Assembly (NCBI GenBank): GCA_017163975.1
Contig: JAFFSR010000220.1
Location: 11,426,001 to 11,490,000, forward strand
Source: Anastatus disparis
Taxonomy: Eukaryota > Arthropoda > Insecta > Hymenoptera > Eupelmidae
DNA: 64,000 nt
Direction: 5' to 3'
The position numbers and the translations under genes were made by a program. Shown piece by piece: positions 36,801 to 47,943 of this stretch (position 1 is the first letter of the stretch; each line of letters opens with the position of its first letter). Below the pieces are notes generated by a model. The model ran no database searches. It had not been told where the DNA came from and was given only the letters and a program-made list of their open reading frames with translations.

Positions 36801-39800
36801 AAAACGGAACTGTATGTTTAACGTGCAATTTTCAAAAAAGCCTTTGCACCGCACTACGTTATAGTGCCATATGGCGTTCATCCTTTATATTTTTTTTTTT
36901 TTTGTTTTTTTTTTGTAATGTATCTGTTAGGATAGTATTTTTTACGATAGGTGTATGTTGAACAGTTCAGTTTTATCTTTCTTGAGAGTTTAAAAAGTGT
37001 TTTACGCGTTTGGTTGACGTCAAACATTTGTTTATTTATGCTTAAGGAATCAGTTCATGAGATATTTGTTTTTTTTGCAAATATTTCAAATCCTTTTTTT
37101 AGGACATTGATTTTTTAAAAGTAGGTAGAGCTTGATTAATTATTCTCCTTCATACGACTTTAATGACGATTGCTAGTATTATTTTTACGTCAGATTACAG
37201 TGAAAGAAAATTAATGGAATATTTTTGCGAATCAGGTAAATTAAATATTAAAACAATTTAATTTTAATAATGTGATAAATGAATGATTGTATGGTGAATT
37301 ATTATTACGTTTATTATAATACATAAATTAAAGCTAATTACCTTAACTCTGCACGTAAAATAATCATGATGAGAAATAAATTGATTGAAATTTCGTCCTT
37401 ACCTGAAACATAAAATAAACAAATATATTAATATTTTTATAAAGCCAATAGCAGCCAAGTGAAATAAATATTTATAATTTAACGATTAATAACAATAAAT
37501 GTCATACTTTAATTTTCGATAAAAAAAAGAAAAAACTTAAAAGAAATACTATTTAAATTAGAACTCCAATAAGCTGTTAACAATAAAACTGAGCTCATAT
37601 TTTATGAAAGAATAAATCAGAAACGTTTTTATGCTTGGAGAAAATCAGTAAACTGAGATTAATTTTTATTTTCTGAAAATGCAATAACTAAAGGCAAAAA
37701 AAAATTAAAAATGAATGCACTTTCTTCTTTTTCTTCATTTATTTTAACAAAAGAATGAAGAAAAGCGTGAATAATAAACTTTTGACTAATATTTTATGAA
37801 AAAAATCTATCGGATTAAGTACGAATCGACCATTTATGTGAATAATATTCATTTATTAAAAGGGTCATTTATTAAGACAAACTTTAACACATTCGATTAA
37901 AGTATTCATTTATTTTACTTTCTTAATTTAAGAGTATCATTCGAATCTTTCGGTTATAAAATTTAATTATTAATTTAAATTGAACTATAATGAATGCTCA
38001 TATTGAAATCATTAAAATAATGTGTATTTAGCATATAATTAAAGGAAAGAAATAGGTTACCCTATTACAAGTGTATTCTTAATTTAATTTAAGTTTGAAA
38101 AATTATATTAAACCCTCGGCGACATCTAAATTCATCAACGATTTTACAATTAACAAAACTGATGAGTTGGCCCTGAAGCACCCTTGTAGATATCCTACCA
38201 ACTCCAGTCCTTCTCTCTCTCTTTCTCTTTTCCCTAACAGTAACAAGCCTTCGTAATCTCACGAAAGTGCCATAGCTACTGCATTGCCTCAAGGGGAAAA
38301 GGACAGTAGTCGCAATGCTTACTATAGCCTAACGAACTTGCTTCAGCTCGACAAACTAAAACCATATCTATATATACGTATATAGCTATGTACATGTTAT
38401 GTAGTCGTGAGAAAACCACCACTTTAGGTTCGAGAAATACGAAACAGTTAAAATTCTGAATATATATAGGTACATATCTATATATTATGGAAGTAGGAGT
38501 TCATTGAATCTCACAGCTGTGACGATGTTGTGCCGTAAACCTGAAGAATCTCTTGGGCTTGATTTAAGTAGGAGATGAAGAGAGATTGCTTGATCTAGAT
38601 CAATAGCGATTGCGGAAACTGATTATTTAAGAGTGTTTGGAAGATTACAATTCTAAGATTTGGGTTATGGAATTGTTACAATGTATTTCTAATTTTGACA
38701 CTTTTATTTCTGCATGAAATCTATTTCTATAATTATCTTATTTTTCTTATCGAGTGGCCAAAAGAAAGAGAAATATAATACATCAATGACCTTTAGAAAA
38801 AGTTTTTGTCTTGTTTTTGTTTTAAAATAGGATCTAATTAATTTTTGGTTGAATAAAAGTGTAAGTAATTGACATATTTAGTTTAAATAAATGAAATAAA
38901 CAAATATTATGATATTAAAGTTGATATCATTCACAGACAAAAATAACAATCACTTTAAAAAATGAAAACAAAAAGCAAACATTTTAAATTTTTCTTCAAA
39001 ACGGAAACGTGTTTTATAATTGGTTTTACAATTATCTTAACTTTTGCAAAATCAAGTTATGAAATTACGTTGTTAAGACGTTACAGTGAGAAACTTCACA
39101 TTACAAAGTTTGTTACTCGCATCCTGGAATACATGAAAATTTAATTTCTATTACAAACTATAACAAACATTCGTATAGATTCCTTTTTTGTATGTTAGTG
39201 TATCGTACTTTCGCAGTATTTTTATTAAAAAAACGGTAATTTATTTACGATCAATACAGATAATTAAGATAAATAAACTTTTTCAAAGTTATTTCTACGT
39301 AAAACAGTTTTTTTATTCAATTAAAAATTGACTCATTTTTTATTCGAATTTGTTTTCACGTTTTTTATTATACTTTTTATCCCTCTCTAATTTACTTGAC
39401 TACTCGATGTACAAGAATGTATAAGACTTCCGCAAACAGTGTAATAGCGTTACATCGCCAATGCAATTTACTTTAGCAGAAGAGAGAAGGAGAAAGAGAG
39501 AAAGAAAAATCCAACTCGTTTATCGTCATGGAGAACTTCTTTTTTGCCAAGAATAAAAAAAAAAGAGGCTTGGCTAAAGGAAAACAATGTGTGTATATAT
39601 ACTTGTGACGTTGTTGGATTACCTTTCAAGTTATCCTTTTCGAGTAATACTGTTCAATTAGTTTGGCTTGAGTTTGCTCTCAACAAAGTTCGACTAAACT
39701 TTTTAATTCATATCATCCAAATTTTAGTTAAATTATATGCTACTAATGTATTTCAAATTATATCCAAAACGTTATTAAACTTTTAGTTCCTTTTTTAATT

Positions 39801-39959
39801 TGGCGTGAGCGTTCAAAACGAATAGACGTGTTTACTTTTCATTTCGTTATTATGCGTATTGATATTTGTAATTGACATCTGTTGATTGCTACAATATTGA
39901 ATAAATCTAAATTCAATCGCACGTTTTTCTTTTTATTTTTGTTCTGAGTTTTTGTTTAG
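33896..39959. other. Gene-free AT-rich DNA
   Basis: No gene is supported. Contents: GA tract near 34215-34250; (CT)n at 35090-35107; poly-T at 36888-36917; and GC-richer patches at 34080-34180, 36540-36700 and 38150-38350. The last contains a pyrimidine tract ending CCCTAACAG at about 38240, which could act as a splice acceptor, but no open frame with a donor follows convincingly. TCACAGCTGTGA, a palindromic E-box, lies near 38511-38522. The frame at 35337-35684 (115 codons) is F/L/I-rich with no domain. Confidence 0.45.
35090..35107. repeat. (CT)n microsatellite
   Basis: Nine CT dinucleotides. Confidence 0.85.
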
Positions 39960-40160
39960 TAAACTATCAAAACTGCAGTGAGCCTACAGGGGATACGGTG
40001 TGCTATTCCAATCGTTGTTGGCCGTAGTGGTCAGGTAAGCCATAAATCGCCAGAGAGAAATCCTAAAACGTATCAAACTTCAGAAAATTTATCTTTTGCT
40101 TACGTCACTTACCAATTCACCCTACTTAAAAGAGAAAAAGCTATAATTATTTAATCAATA
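39960..40160 (+). other. Less AT-rich leader of the LINE relic, or an isolated spliced exon
   Basis: The sequence 39976-40035 (GGGGATACGGTGTGC, GTTGTTGGCCGTAGTGG) is distinctly GC-richer than its flanks. It ends with CAG/GTAAGC, a near-consensus 5' splice site at 40034, and starts after TTTTTGTTTAG, a plausible 3' splice site at about 39960. It lies immediately upstream of the gag-like remnant of the retrotransposon, so it may simply be that element's 5' region; non-LTR 5' leaders are often GC-richer. One plus-strand frame is open across the 39960-40033 interval except for its first codon. The two readings cannot be separated here. Confidence 0.35.
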
Positions 40161-40530
40161 GAAGGATATACAAATGACGACTACATTAATGAGTTGGAGG
40201 AATTGACAGATATTAACAAAAAGAAGTTCATTTCTAAAATTTCTGATAGCAAAGTATGCATATAACTTAAGAAAAAACTGTTCAATGAACTTAAAAATTA
40301 AGAATTCACAATTAAAGAATCTACTTTTAATATCAGATTTTTTATAAATAACAACAAAAGGATAATTTTTTTATATCCATCCAATCATACCAGATGAAAT
40401 TATCGTAGAAATTTCAAAAAATAAAGACATGAATAATCAATCACATGTTACACACATACAAGTAAACTTAAAAAAATTTGAAAGAAGTTAATTTTAAAGA
40501 TGATTTTATATTATAGAAAATAAAAAATTA

Positions 40531-40707
40531 ATGCCTGAAACTCTACAGCTCAACTTTGATAGTACAACATACTGGACTTATCTAACTACAGATCCTACTT
40601 CTTGTTTTGTTTACAAACAAACAGACCACATAGCCAGAAGTGGTTCTACAGTAAATACGAAATATAATCAACAAGATAATATTACTTTAACAGAATCAAA
40701 TAACTAA
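40531..40707 (+). pseudogene. gag (ORF1) zinc-knuckle remnant of the LINE
   Basis: A 58-codon open piece. The region before the knuckle has alternating hydrophobic residues around YWTYL, as is usual for the strand preceding the first Cys in insect LINE ORF1 proteins. The knuckle itself is C-F-V-Y-KQTD-H-IARS-G, so the second and last cysteines are replaced (Y and G). Functionally it would have bound template RNA in the particle. As seen it is inactive. Confidence 0.65.
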
Positions 40708-41125
40708 TTTTCAAATTTTTTTTAATTATCTCAAACACAAGTATTAGGTAATCCAATAACAAAATACCTCTACCTACAACAAACAGCGATAGAATAAATA
40801 ATATTTCAAAAGATTTTGAAAATATTAACGAATTTGCAGAATATAAATAATATCTAACGTAATTACGTAAAATAATGCTACCACTAAACCAATTCAAATT
40901 TGATTCTGTTGAATTTAATACAACTGTACATTTTTCACATAGCAGATTGATTCCTAGTATAGATGCCATTAAATGATAATATTAGGAAAATTCTAATAAA
41001 ATACAACTTTATTCTTTTGGACATGTACAATGATATTAAACAGATAAAAGTAGTTATCCAAAAAGCTGGAAATATTTTCATATATATTTTAATAATATTC
41101 TCATAATTGTATAACATTCTTGTAA

Positions 41126-41197
41126 ATTCCGTCTCATAACGGAATCGCCAGCTATGCATTAGTAGATAAACTAGACAAAGTAACTAATAACAAATAA
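41126..41197 (+). pseudogene. RNase H C-terminal remnant of the LINE
   Basis: A short open piece reading IPSHNGIASYALVDKL before a stop at 41195. PSHxGI, followed in the family by G-N-E-x-A-D-xLA, is the conserved turn and helix at the end of RNase H in jockey/I/R1-type ORF2 proteins. Here the GNE part has drifted, but the A-x-VDKLDK helix is still recognisable. Confidence 0.6.
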
Positions 41198-41406
41198 AAT
41201 TAAATCAGAATATATTTTATTACTTTTCACAAACTTTTGTAAAATCTATAAAAAATCTACATAAAAAAACAAACAAATTACTTCTTGAAAAAACAAAGGT
41301 CTAGTTACAAAAGCTCTACTGATATTGCCTTGTTATTATCAATTGTTGTAAACTAATGACAAAAAAAAACTTTTGGCTTTTTTAATTTGAAATCAATATT
41401 ATAAAC

Positions 41407-41568
41407 AACATCAAAGTCACTTGTGATAACGGAACCCAAGACTTAAATCATATCTTATGGCAATGTCCAGTATTTAATACTGAAAGATCATTGTTAACAA
41501 AAAATATTGAATTGTTGATTGTGAAATCTAATATTGTTGTTTGTAAATATATGCATAATTTGTTCTAA
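41407..41568 (+). pseudogene. ORF2 C-terminal Cys/His motif of the LINE
   Basis: An open piece of 53 codons ending at a stop at 41566-41568. It keeps C-x-N-G-T-x-D-x-N-H-x-L-x2-C-P-V-F, which corresponds to the family motif C-x(5)-E-T-x2-H-x(4)-C-P. This is the best preserved block of the relic and identifies it as a non-LTR element rather than an LTR element. Confidence 0.75.
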
Positions 41569-41656
41569 AAATACTACTTACCCTTATGAAGATAACCAAA
41601 TGTATATGCAATGAATTTTATAACTAAAAGAGCTTTGTATAAAGCTTAAAAATGCT

Positions 41657-41699
41657 TAAATTAAAAAGATGAAAAAGATTCTTTTTCATTTTTAATTTA
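41657..41699. repeat. Short A/T hairpin
   Basis: TAAATTAAAAAGATGAAAAAG and CTTTTTCATTTTTAATTTA pair with a 2-nt bulge and a 3-nt loop. It lies ~90 bp past the end of the LINE relic and could be part of its 3' untranslated region. Confidence 0.55.
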
Positions 41700-43167
41700 T
41701 AAAATTCAAATTTGAAAAACTTAATCAACGTATCCAGTATTAGGGCTTTCCTTAAAAATAATTCCTATGAGATCATTTTTTAAGCTGCTTATGTAGTATT
41801 AGGCTATCTCCAACTGTCAACCTTTGTTTCTGGGAAAGATAATTTGATTCCCTTAAAAAAATGTTATTGAGTTTTTGTAAAAAAAAAGTTTTTTCTTTCA
41901 ATTTACTCTGAGAATATAATAAAAAAATTTTCTTTTATTCAACAGTTCGAAAATACTATTTTGAAAAAATAAATGAAAGAAGAACATAAAAAATCTTATT
42001 CATATCAAATGATGAACTCCGAATGAAATAATGTACAATTCTTATAATCATAAATTGAGGATATATTATTAAATTTATCCTCCGCTATTTAGAAACTCAT
42101 TTCTATAAAGTAATTATTTTAATCCGTGTATTATTTTAAATTTTTTATTAAGTCTCTTAGTCTTTGAATTATTAATTAGATTAATACAATCAATATCAAT
42201 TATTAGCGAAAATATCTAAAATTGACATTTAAGTACGTAATCTCAAAAATGCATGCTAATAATACAACTTAAATCGATTTAAATCAATTTAACTTCAAGC
42301 CATCAGATTATAATGATAAGCTTTCTATAATAACATTTGATGAATCAGATTGTATTCTAATTTTACACCTTCTAAATCAGGCAAAATCCTAGCAAATGAA
42401 CATAATCTTCTCAAGTGTGAAAATACGTATCCCGTCGTTAAAGTCAAAATAGCCCGTCTAAAATACCCTCTTTGGTCGCCAATTAATTCAAACAAAAGAG
42501 ATACGATTTTCTTCATTAACACAGACACGTATACATACATACATAAATTACACACAAACACTAAGTACACAATAAAATCCGTTTCACACAATCATTCGGT
42601 TTAAAGTGCCATAGGATTAACCATCCGTTTTCGCTTTTATCCTTCAACCTCAAATTTATCAAACATAGTAAAGAGAAAAGCTATCTTCCAGGATTGTGCC
42701 TATGTATTACAGATAGAAACTGCATGAGAAAAGAGAAGAGTGGAGATAGAATCAGTGAGAAAAGCTTTCATAGACACGGTTAATGCAGGATTAAATGGCA
42801 TGAGCTTACTGGGAACTCATTACTTGCGGATTAAGATTCAACATATACCGATAAAAGCTTCTCTCTTTCTTTTATATGCATTTGAAAGTACATCTTATTA
42901 CGTCAAAGCTATAAGGAGAAAAAAATAAAATTGGTAATTAAAACCTTTGAGCGATACATCCGCCTTTTAAATGCTTTATACACTCACTCGTTGCAAATAA
43001 TTTATAGAATGATGAGCTTTTAAGCAATGGAGCTTACAGAATCTGCATTGCGTATTATGTTAGAAGTCGACGATGAGAAGAGGCAATTGGGAAAAGGGAT
43101 CGTGTGTAGTAAGCAACGTCTTGAGTGAATCTTACATATATACATAGATAAATACATATATATTGGT

Positions 43168-43198
43168 GTGCATACGTGTGTGTATGTGTGTGTGCGTA
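43168..43198. repeat. (TG)n-rich microsatellite
   Basis: GTGTGCATACGTGTGTGTATGTGTGTGTGCG, an interrupted TG array next to an ATACAT-rich stretch. Confidence 0.8.
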
Positions 43199-45039
43199 TG
43201 CTAGTGAATTATGCGCTTTACAGCAAGACTCTGATGCCAACCTCTTGAATTGTTAATGAGAATTTCTGTTGAGTAGTTGTGGGTGAATTTTGTGGTAGAT
43301 AACAAGTTCAGTACTCGATGCAAAACTATCTAGGATTATAAGGAATATTTATTTTGGAAAGAGTAAAGGAAGAAAAAAATCAATACTGATTAAATGATTC
43401 AAAATAAAAAAATTTATTAGAATTCGTATTGAGTATTTGATTTATTTTTATTCATATACTGTTGATGTTAATATAGGCAAAGTTTATCTGCAGCAATTTG
43501 AATATCAAAAGTCCATACTTTTGATTTGGTACCGCAAGAGTATTAGTGCTTCAAGTGCAATTAATGCAAAGCCAACTCGAAAACTGAAGTTCCGCAAAGT
43601 CTGTTTTCAAATTGTCTATACGTTGATTACACATCAAATACTCATATTGGGTATGTTATTAATCATAAGTGAGAAACTATTAATATCAAATAAACTGTAA
43701 CTTCTAACTAAGCAACTGGACTATGCTGCTAATTTTCTTACTCAAAATTAAATGATTAATAATTAACAAATTATCAGAAAACATTTTAAAATGTGGTTAT
43801 TTATTTTTTGAAAATAGAATAAAAATTTAAAGGGCAAAATTTCAATAAATTACAATAAAATACATTTAACATTAATAGAATATTTTTATGCACGAATTGA
43901 ACTTATACATAAGTTTTTATTATAATAAAAAGGTATTTTTAATGAAATAAACAAAAGAAAAATAATATTCAAAGTATTTTACAAATCCTGGGATTAGGAA
44001 TTTGGAAATGTTCAAGTTTTTCTAGATTTAAAATAAAAGATTTATTTACCATTCATTTTAAATATATTATTATTTTTAATTTAATTATTTCATTTCTATT
44101 AAATCCTATTAATTAATTTTCATCCCTTATAATAAATTAAATATTTAATAACTTTTTCATATTATTTTACAAATAACAAATACCTTTTAAAAAGTTTTTT
44201 ACCATTGTTGTAAGCCAACGTAACAAAAAAATGGTAATGAAATTCAGTATACTTTCATTACAAATTCAGCTGTAGCTAAAAAAGAGAACAGCGAATTTTC
44301 GTAAAGATAAGGATTATTATGTGTATATTGGCTGCTGCGGTAATCCTTTCAATTACACGGGGACTCGAAAGAGAGAGCACACATATAGTCAAAGACGGTA
44401 TAACAATTTTATAAGGTAGATCTATCTGGAAAGTACCGATATACAAGTTTTCTATATTTACAAAAAGAAGAAGCTTCCGATTTGTTTGAAAAGGGACAAG
44501 AAGAAATATATACCTATAGCTAAAGAAATAGAAAAAAAATATTATTCTCCCTTTACAATGAAATAGAGAAAAGAAACGGATTGCAAACCGATTGGAACGA
44601 AGTGGTATTGCATTATTCTCTGTACAAAAAAAACATAGGTACACTTGGTAAATCTGGAAATCGAATTTTCGAAAACCACCTGCAAAACAAATCAATGCAT
44701 CTATATACATAAAGATTCACAAGGTAATTTGATTTCGTAAAATTTAAATTCGCATCTATTTACCCCTTGAACGAGAGCAGATTTAGATTGATACGTATCG
44801 AAACGAAGTTTTTCCAAACTTGCAACGTTTTTAAAATGTTTGATGAAAATTGTAATTTTTTTTTTTTCATTTAAAGTTTCGAGAAAATAATATTAAGCTT
44901 ATTTTAGCTTTGTGATAAATGTGATGTAAAAATAAACAGAACTTTTTTTTTCAAACGTGAACTGAATGACTTTACCTTTTTTATTTATTTAACGAATCGT
45001 TTAAAATAAATTGACGAACTGTCCATTCATGATAAACCA

Positions 45040-45067
45040 TTTGAATATTACGTATATAATATTCAAA
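45040..45067. repeat. 11-bp-arm perfect inverted repeat
   Basis: TTTGAATATTA (45040-45050) and TAATATTCAAA (45057-45067) pair exactly across CGTATA. No function is assigned. Confidence 0.7.
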
Positions 45068-45601
45068 AGAATATTGAGCATCACTGCAAAGCTCAATTGA
45101 AAATATTCTGAACTTTGCTTACTGGTCCGAGTTTATACAGGCTTTACTTATATAGAACGCTCAACCAGTTGGATTTGCATGCATCATATGATGTGTATGA
45201 CTCTTCTATTGTTCAGAGTGTAAAGGATATATATGTATATATACACACGTATGAAAAGCTATATGTAGACCAACCTATATTTGTTCGAGCATAAATTGAG
45301 ATAGAGACACAAATTATTTGAAAAAATATTGCCATCTTTCCCGACACACAGGCAGAGAGGAGATGCAAGTCGCCCGATATATTTTCTTCAATTTCTTTGA
45401 ATATTGGATATGATATACATATACATATTTATGGTTTATATTTTTTTGCCTAAAGTAAAAATTAAATTTTAAGAAATTCGAGGTGATACATACATTGTAG
45501 ATTTACATCTTTTTACAAAAAAAAAAACACAATAGCAGTGAGTACATAAACGTGTAGCAAATAATTCTAAAATCTCATAATATTCACAATTTGAAACTTA
45601 A

Positions 45602-46031
45602 GAGGCGGTCGGAACCAAATCGGTGACTTGCGGTATATATCAAGTCAGCATTTTTCGCTTTACGATAATATTTTGTATATTTTTATGGCTTAAACCATTT
45701 CAAATTATTCTTTATATACATGACTAGAGGAAATGACTATATTTTTACCATATGAATGAGTAAATAAATTATTATAAACATTTATTACAAATATCAAACT
45801 GACTTGACATATACTGCATGCAAAAAACTGTCGTGTCGATTGTTAGGTGGCATTTTTCGCTTTATAACAATATTTTTTATATTTTTGTGGCTTTAACTAT
45901 TTTAAATTATTCTTTATATACATGACTAGAGGAAATGACTATATTTTTACCATATTAATAAATTAATAAATTATTATAAGCATTTATTACAAGCACCGAA
46001 CTAAGTCACCGATTTGGTTCCGACCGCCTCT
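45602..46031. mobile_element. 430-bp TIR element with 3-bp TAA target duplication (PIF/Harbinger-like MITE)
   Basis: The ends are a perfect inverted repeat of 29 bp that begins AGAGGCGGTCGGAACCAAAT at 45602 and is mirrored at 46003-46031. TAA flanks both sides (45599-45601 and 46032-46034), which fits the TWA target duplication of the PIF/Harbinger superfamily. The interior holds two direct copies of a ~140-bp segment (45650-45790 and 45851-45992, period about 201) sharing CATTTTTCGCTTTA and TACATGACTAGAGGAAATGA. There is no transposase frame. The perfect TIR suggests relatively recent movement. The superfamily rests on the 3-bp duplication alone. Confidence 0.85.
45650..45992. repeat. Two direct copies of ~140 bp inside the TIR element
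   Basis: The copies begin CATTTTTCGCTTTA at 45650 and 45851 and end near CATTTATTACAA. They differ by scattered substitutions, and the 19-bp core ACATGACTAGAGGAAATGA is identical in both. The spacer (about 45790-45850) is unique. Confidence 0.85.
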
Positions 46032-46034
46032 TAA

Positions 46035-47797
46035 TAGGTTTCTTACAAATTTAAATTTAAATTTAATTTAAATTTTAATTTGAAATTTAATTCAAACTTG
46101 AAAACGAATTCAAATAGTTAATTCCCAATATCATTACGTCTATTTTTTTTTTAACGTTTATTTTTCTGTAAAATAAAACATTGAAATTTCATATAATTAA
46201 ATGAATATATTTTTATAAATTTTGTGGAAAATTTGGTTAATTTATTCTTAAATATAAAATAATTATTATGATTTGAGACAAAAATGATATTAACCAAGAT
46301 AAAAGTAAAGCAAAAGAAACGACTAAACTCAATTTTTTTTTTTACTTTTAATACAAGAGTGAGTGACAGGATTAACACTTTTTTGTACATCTAATACTCT
46401 GATACATATAAAAAGCTTAAAATTTTTGCTTTAGACATCAAAAGCAAGAATTTTTTTTTGTTATCTCGTTTATTCTCTTTGAACATTCTATAACGGTCTA
46501 CCGATGAAGGCAATTTTTTTTTCTTTTTACTCAAGTTAATTCGATCTAACATTTACTTCTAACGCTTCTCAATTTTTATGAATATAACTTTTTGCAATTT
46601 GTACAAAGCTAAATTAATTAATCAAGAATTTTTTATTTTATATTAAAAGCTTAATGTGTCTTTTGATGTGACTATTCAATTATAAAATAGATTTTCTTTT
46701 GATACGACATTCTTCAAGTATAATGTCATATAAAATTATTAAAACCCAAAGTTTTCATTTTGTATATAAATAAATACTATTTTGTTATTAAATTTAAACT
46801 TTAAAAACATTTTCAGTTTCCAATTTAATAATGAAAAGATTTTTCTCAAAAATACAAAATATTCATCTTCTCACCCACGTATTCTGAAACGATAAGAAGG
46901 CACAAAATAAAGGAAAAAATTTTTTCTTGTTACCCTTACTCTTCCTTTTCCTTTGAGAAGCAATTGATCTCTTTACATTTCTTTTTTTTTATTCTCCTTA
47001 ACTATTACAATCTGGCTTCTATCTATCTCCCTTACTCTTGAGGCTATATACCCCTTTTCTACTATCATCCTGAACTAGATCCTCTTCCCTTTTGGATGTG
47101 CTCCAGAATTCGAATCTATCATCTCATAAATTATTTCAACAGCTTCTCTCTTACTCAGGAATTAAACGTATAACACCTATATAGAAGAGGAAAAGGAGAG
47201 AGAGAGAGCCAGAGAGTCATGGTCAGTTTCCGGTTAAAGCCTTTAGAAAGGATTTTCACTGGAAGTTACGAGCTTGGCCCTTTCTATCTAAAGCTATGTA
47301 CGAAAATGGTGGTCCAAAAGGGGCAACTTTTTATACATATATAGAGGAAGGAACATATGATGCTGCTGCGTCAACTGTTTCATATGCCAAGCTACATAAG
47401 AAAGATACTAAGATTGACATAAATTTATTACGACCTTTTTTTTCTTCGACCGCTTGCACGTTTTATTTAAGTTACACAATCACTAAATTAAATATGAAAT
47501 GATTGTTTGTAAATTTTTAGATCAATAATTTAATATTTTTTGAAAATTATTACAAAATGGGTTTTGAGAAGATGTTATTTCAATTATTTTTACTTGAATA
47601 TAATGCTAGTCGATAGATATTATTTAATTTTAAAAAGTATAATTAATTAATTTATGAGTTTTGTAAGTTAAATTAAATTAAGTTACTATTTAAAATGGTG
47701 ATATAAAAATAAATATGAAATATTATTTGTATTTCCAAATTAAAATTTTATAGAAAGTATGCGCAAATAAATTATTTTGAATAATCGAAGAAATCAA
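46035..47797. other. AT-rich DNA with one GC-richer patch
   Basis: Just after the TIR element lies an (AAATTT)-type low-complexity run (46046-46085). The patch 47090-47420 is less AT-rich (GGTCAGTTTCCGGTTAAAGC near 47222, a GA tract at 47187-47207, CAAAAGGGGC near 47314). A 68-codon plus-strand frame at 47296-47502 begins in it but shows no recognisable motif. It could be regulatory or an unannotated exon. The rest shows nothing. Confidence 0.45.
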
Positions 47798-47943
47798 TAT
47801 ATAATACTAAGGTCTCAGTGGCTCACTCGGTAGCGTTATGGGTTCGTAATCTCCAGGTTCCGAGTTCGGATCCCGTTCTCGGAAATATTGCAATTATAGT
47901 ACAAACACAGCGACGTTAAATTAAAAAAATGTATATAATACTA
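47798..47943 (+). mobile_element. tRNA-derived SINE, copy 4, internally deleted, with 12-bp target duplication
   Basis: The head GGTCTCAGTGGCTCACTCGG starts at 47811, followed by the anticodon-loop-like TTCGTAA and a B-box CGAGTTCGGATCCCG. The sequence then jumps to the family's 3' end (AGCGACGTTAAATTAAAAAAA), so about 70 bp of body is missing compared with copies 1-3. The insertion is bounded by the direct repeat TATATAATACTA at 47798-47809 and 47932-47943. That is a textbook LINE-mediated target-site duplication and shows that the unit moved by retroposition. A small deletion also affects the A-box region (GGTAGCGTTATGG). Confidence 0.88.

Larger units (their letters stand above)
40161..41568 (+). 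pseudogene. Decayed non-LTR retrotransposon (LINE) of jockey/I/R1 type
   Basis: Fragments of the two LINE proteins appear in the correct order on the plus strand, broken by stops and frameshifts. At 40161-40262 an acidic helix-like piece reads DDYINELEELTDINKKKF. At 40372-40488 the piece IIPDEIIVEIS begins the next block. At 40531-40704 is a piece with TYWTYL followed by CFVYKQTDHIARSG, a damaged CCHC zinc knuckle (C-x2-C-x4-H-x4-C with two cysteines lost). At 41126-41194 IPSHNGIA matches the PSHxGI motif near the end of LINE RNase H domains. At 41407-41565 TCDNGTQDLNHILWQCPVF matches the Cys/His motif that closes ORF2 in these clades. The reverse transcriptase core and endonuclease are missing or unrecognisable, so this is a deleted, dead copy. 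The clade is inferred from domain order and motifs only. Confidence 0.8.
41569..45597. other. Gene-free AT-rich DNA
   Basis: No gene is seen. An imperfect hairpin lies at 41657-41699 just beyond the LINE relic. (TG)n-type repeats lie at 43168-43198. GC-richer patches at 42400-42600, 42690-42900 and 43050-43240 have no exon signature. The 144-codon minus-strand frame 44276-44710, the longest in the window, is rich in F, I, Y and L with no recognisable domain and lies in ordinary AT-rich sequence. A perfect 11-bp-arm hairpin is at 45040-45067. Confidence 0.5.

Noticed and set aside
38150..38350. Possible exon after the pyrimidine tract ending CCCTAACAG
   Set aside because: No open frame with a convincing donor site follows on the plus strand, and the minus-strand frame is arginine-rich repeat translation.
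44276..44710. Longest open frame (144 codons, minus strand)
   Set aside because: Composition is F/I/L/Y-rich with no recognisable domain, no exon-like GC rise over its length, and frames of this size are expected by chance in DNA this AT-rich.
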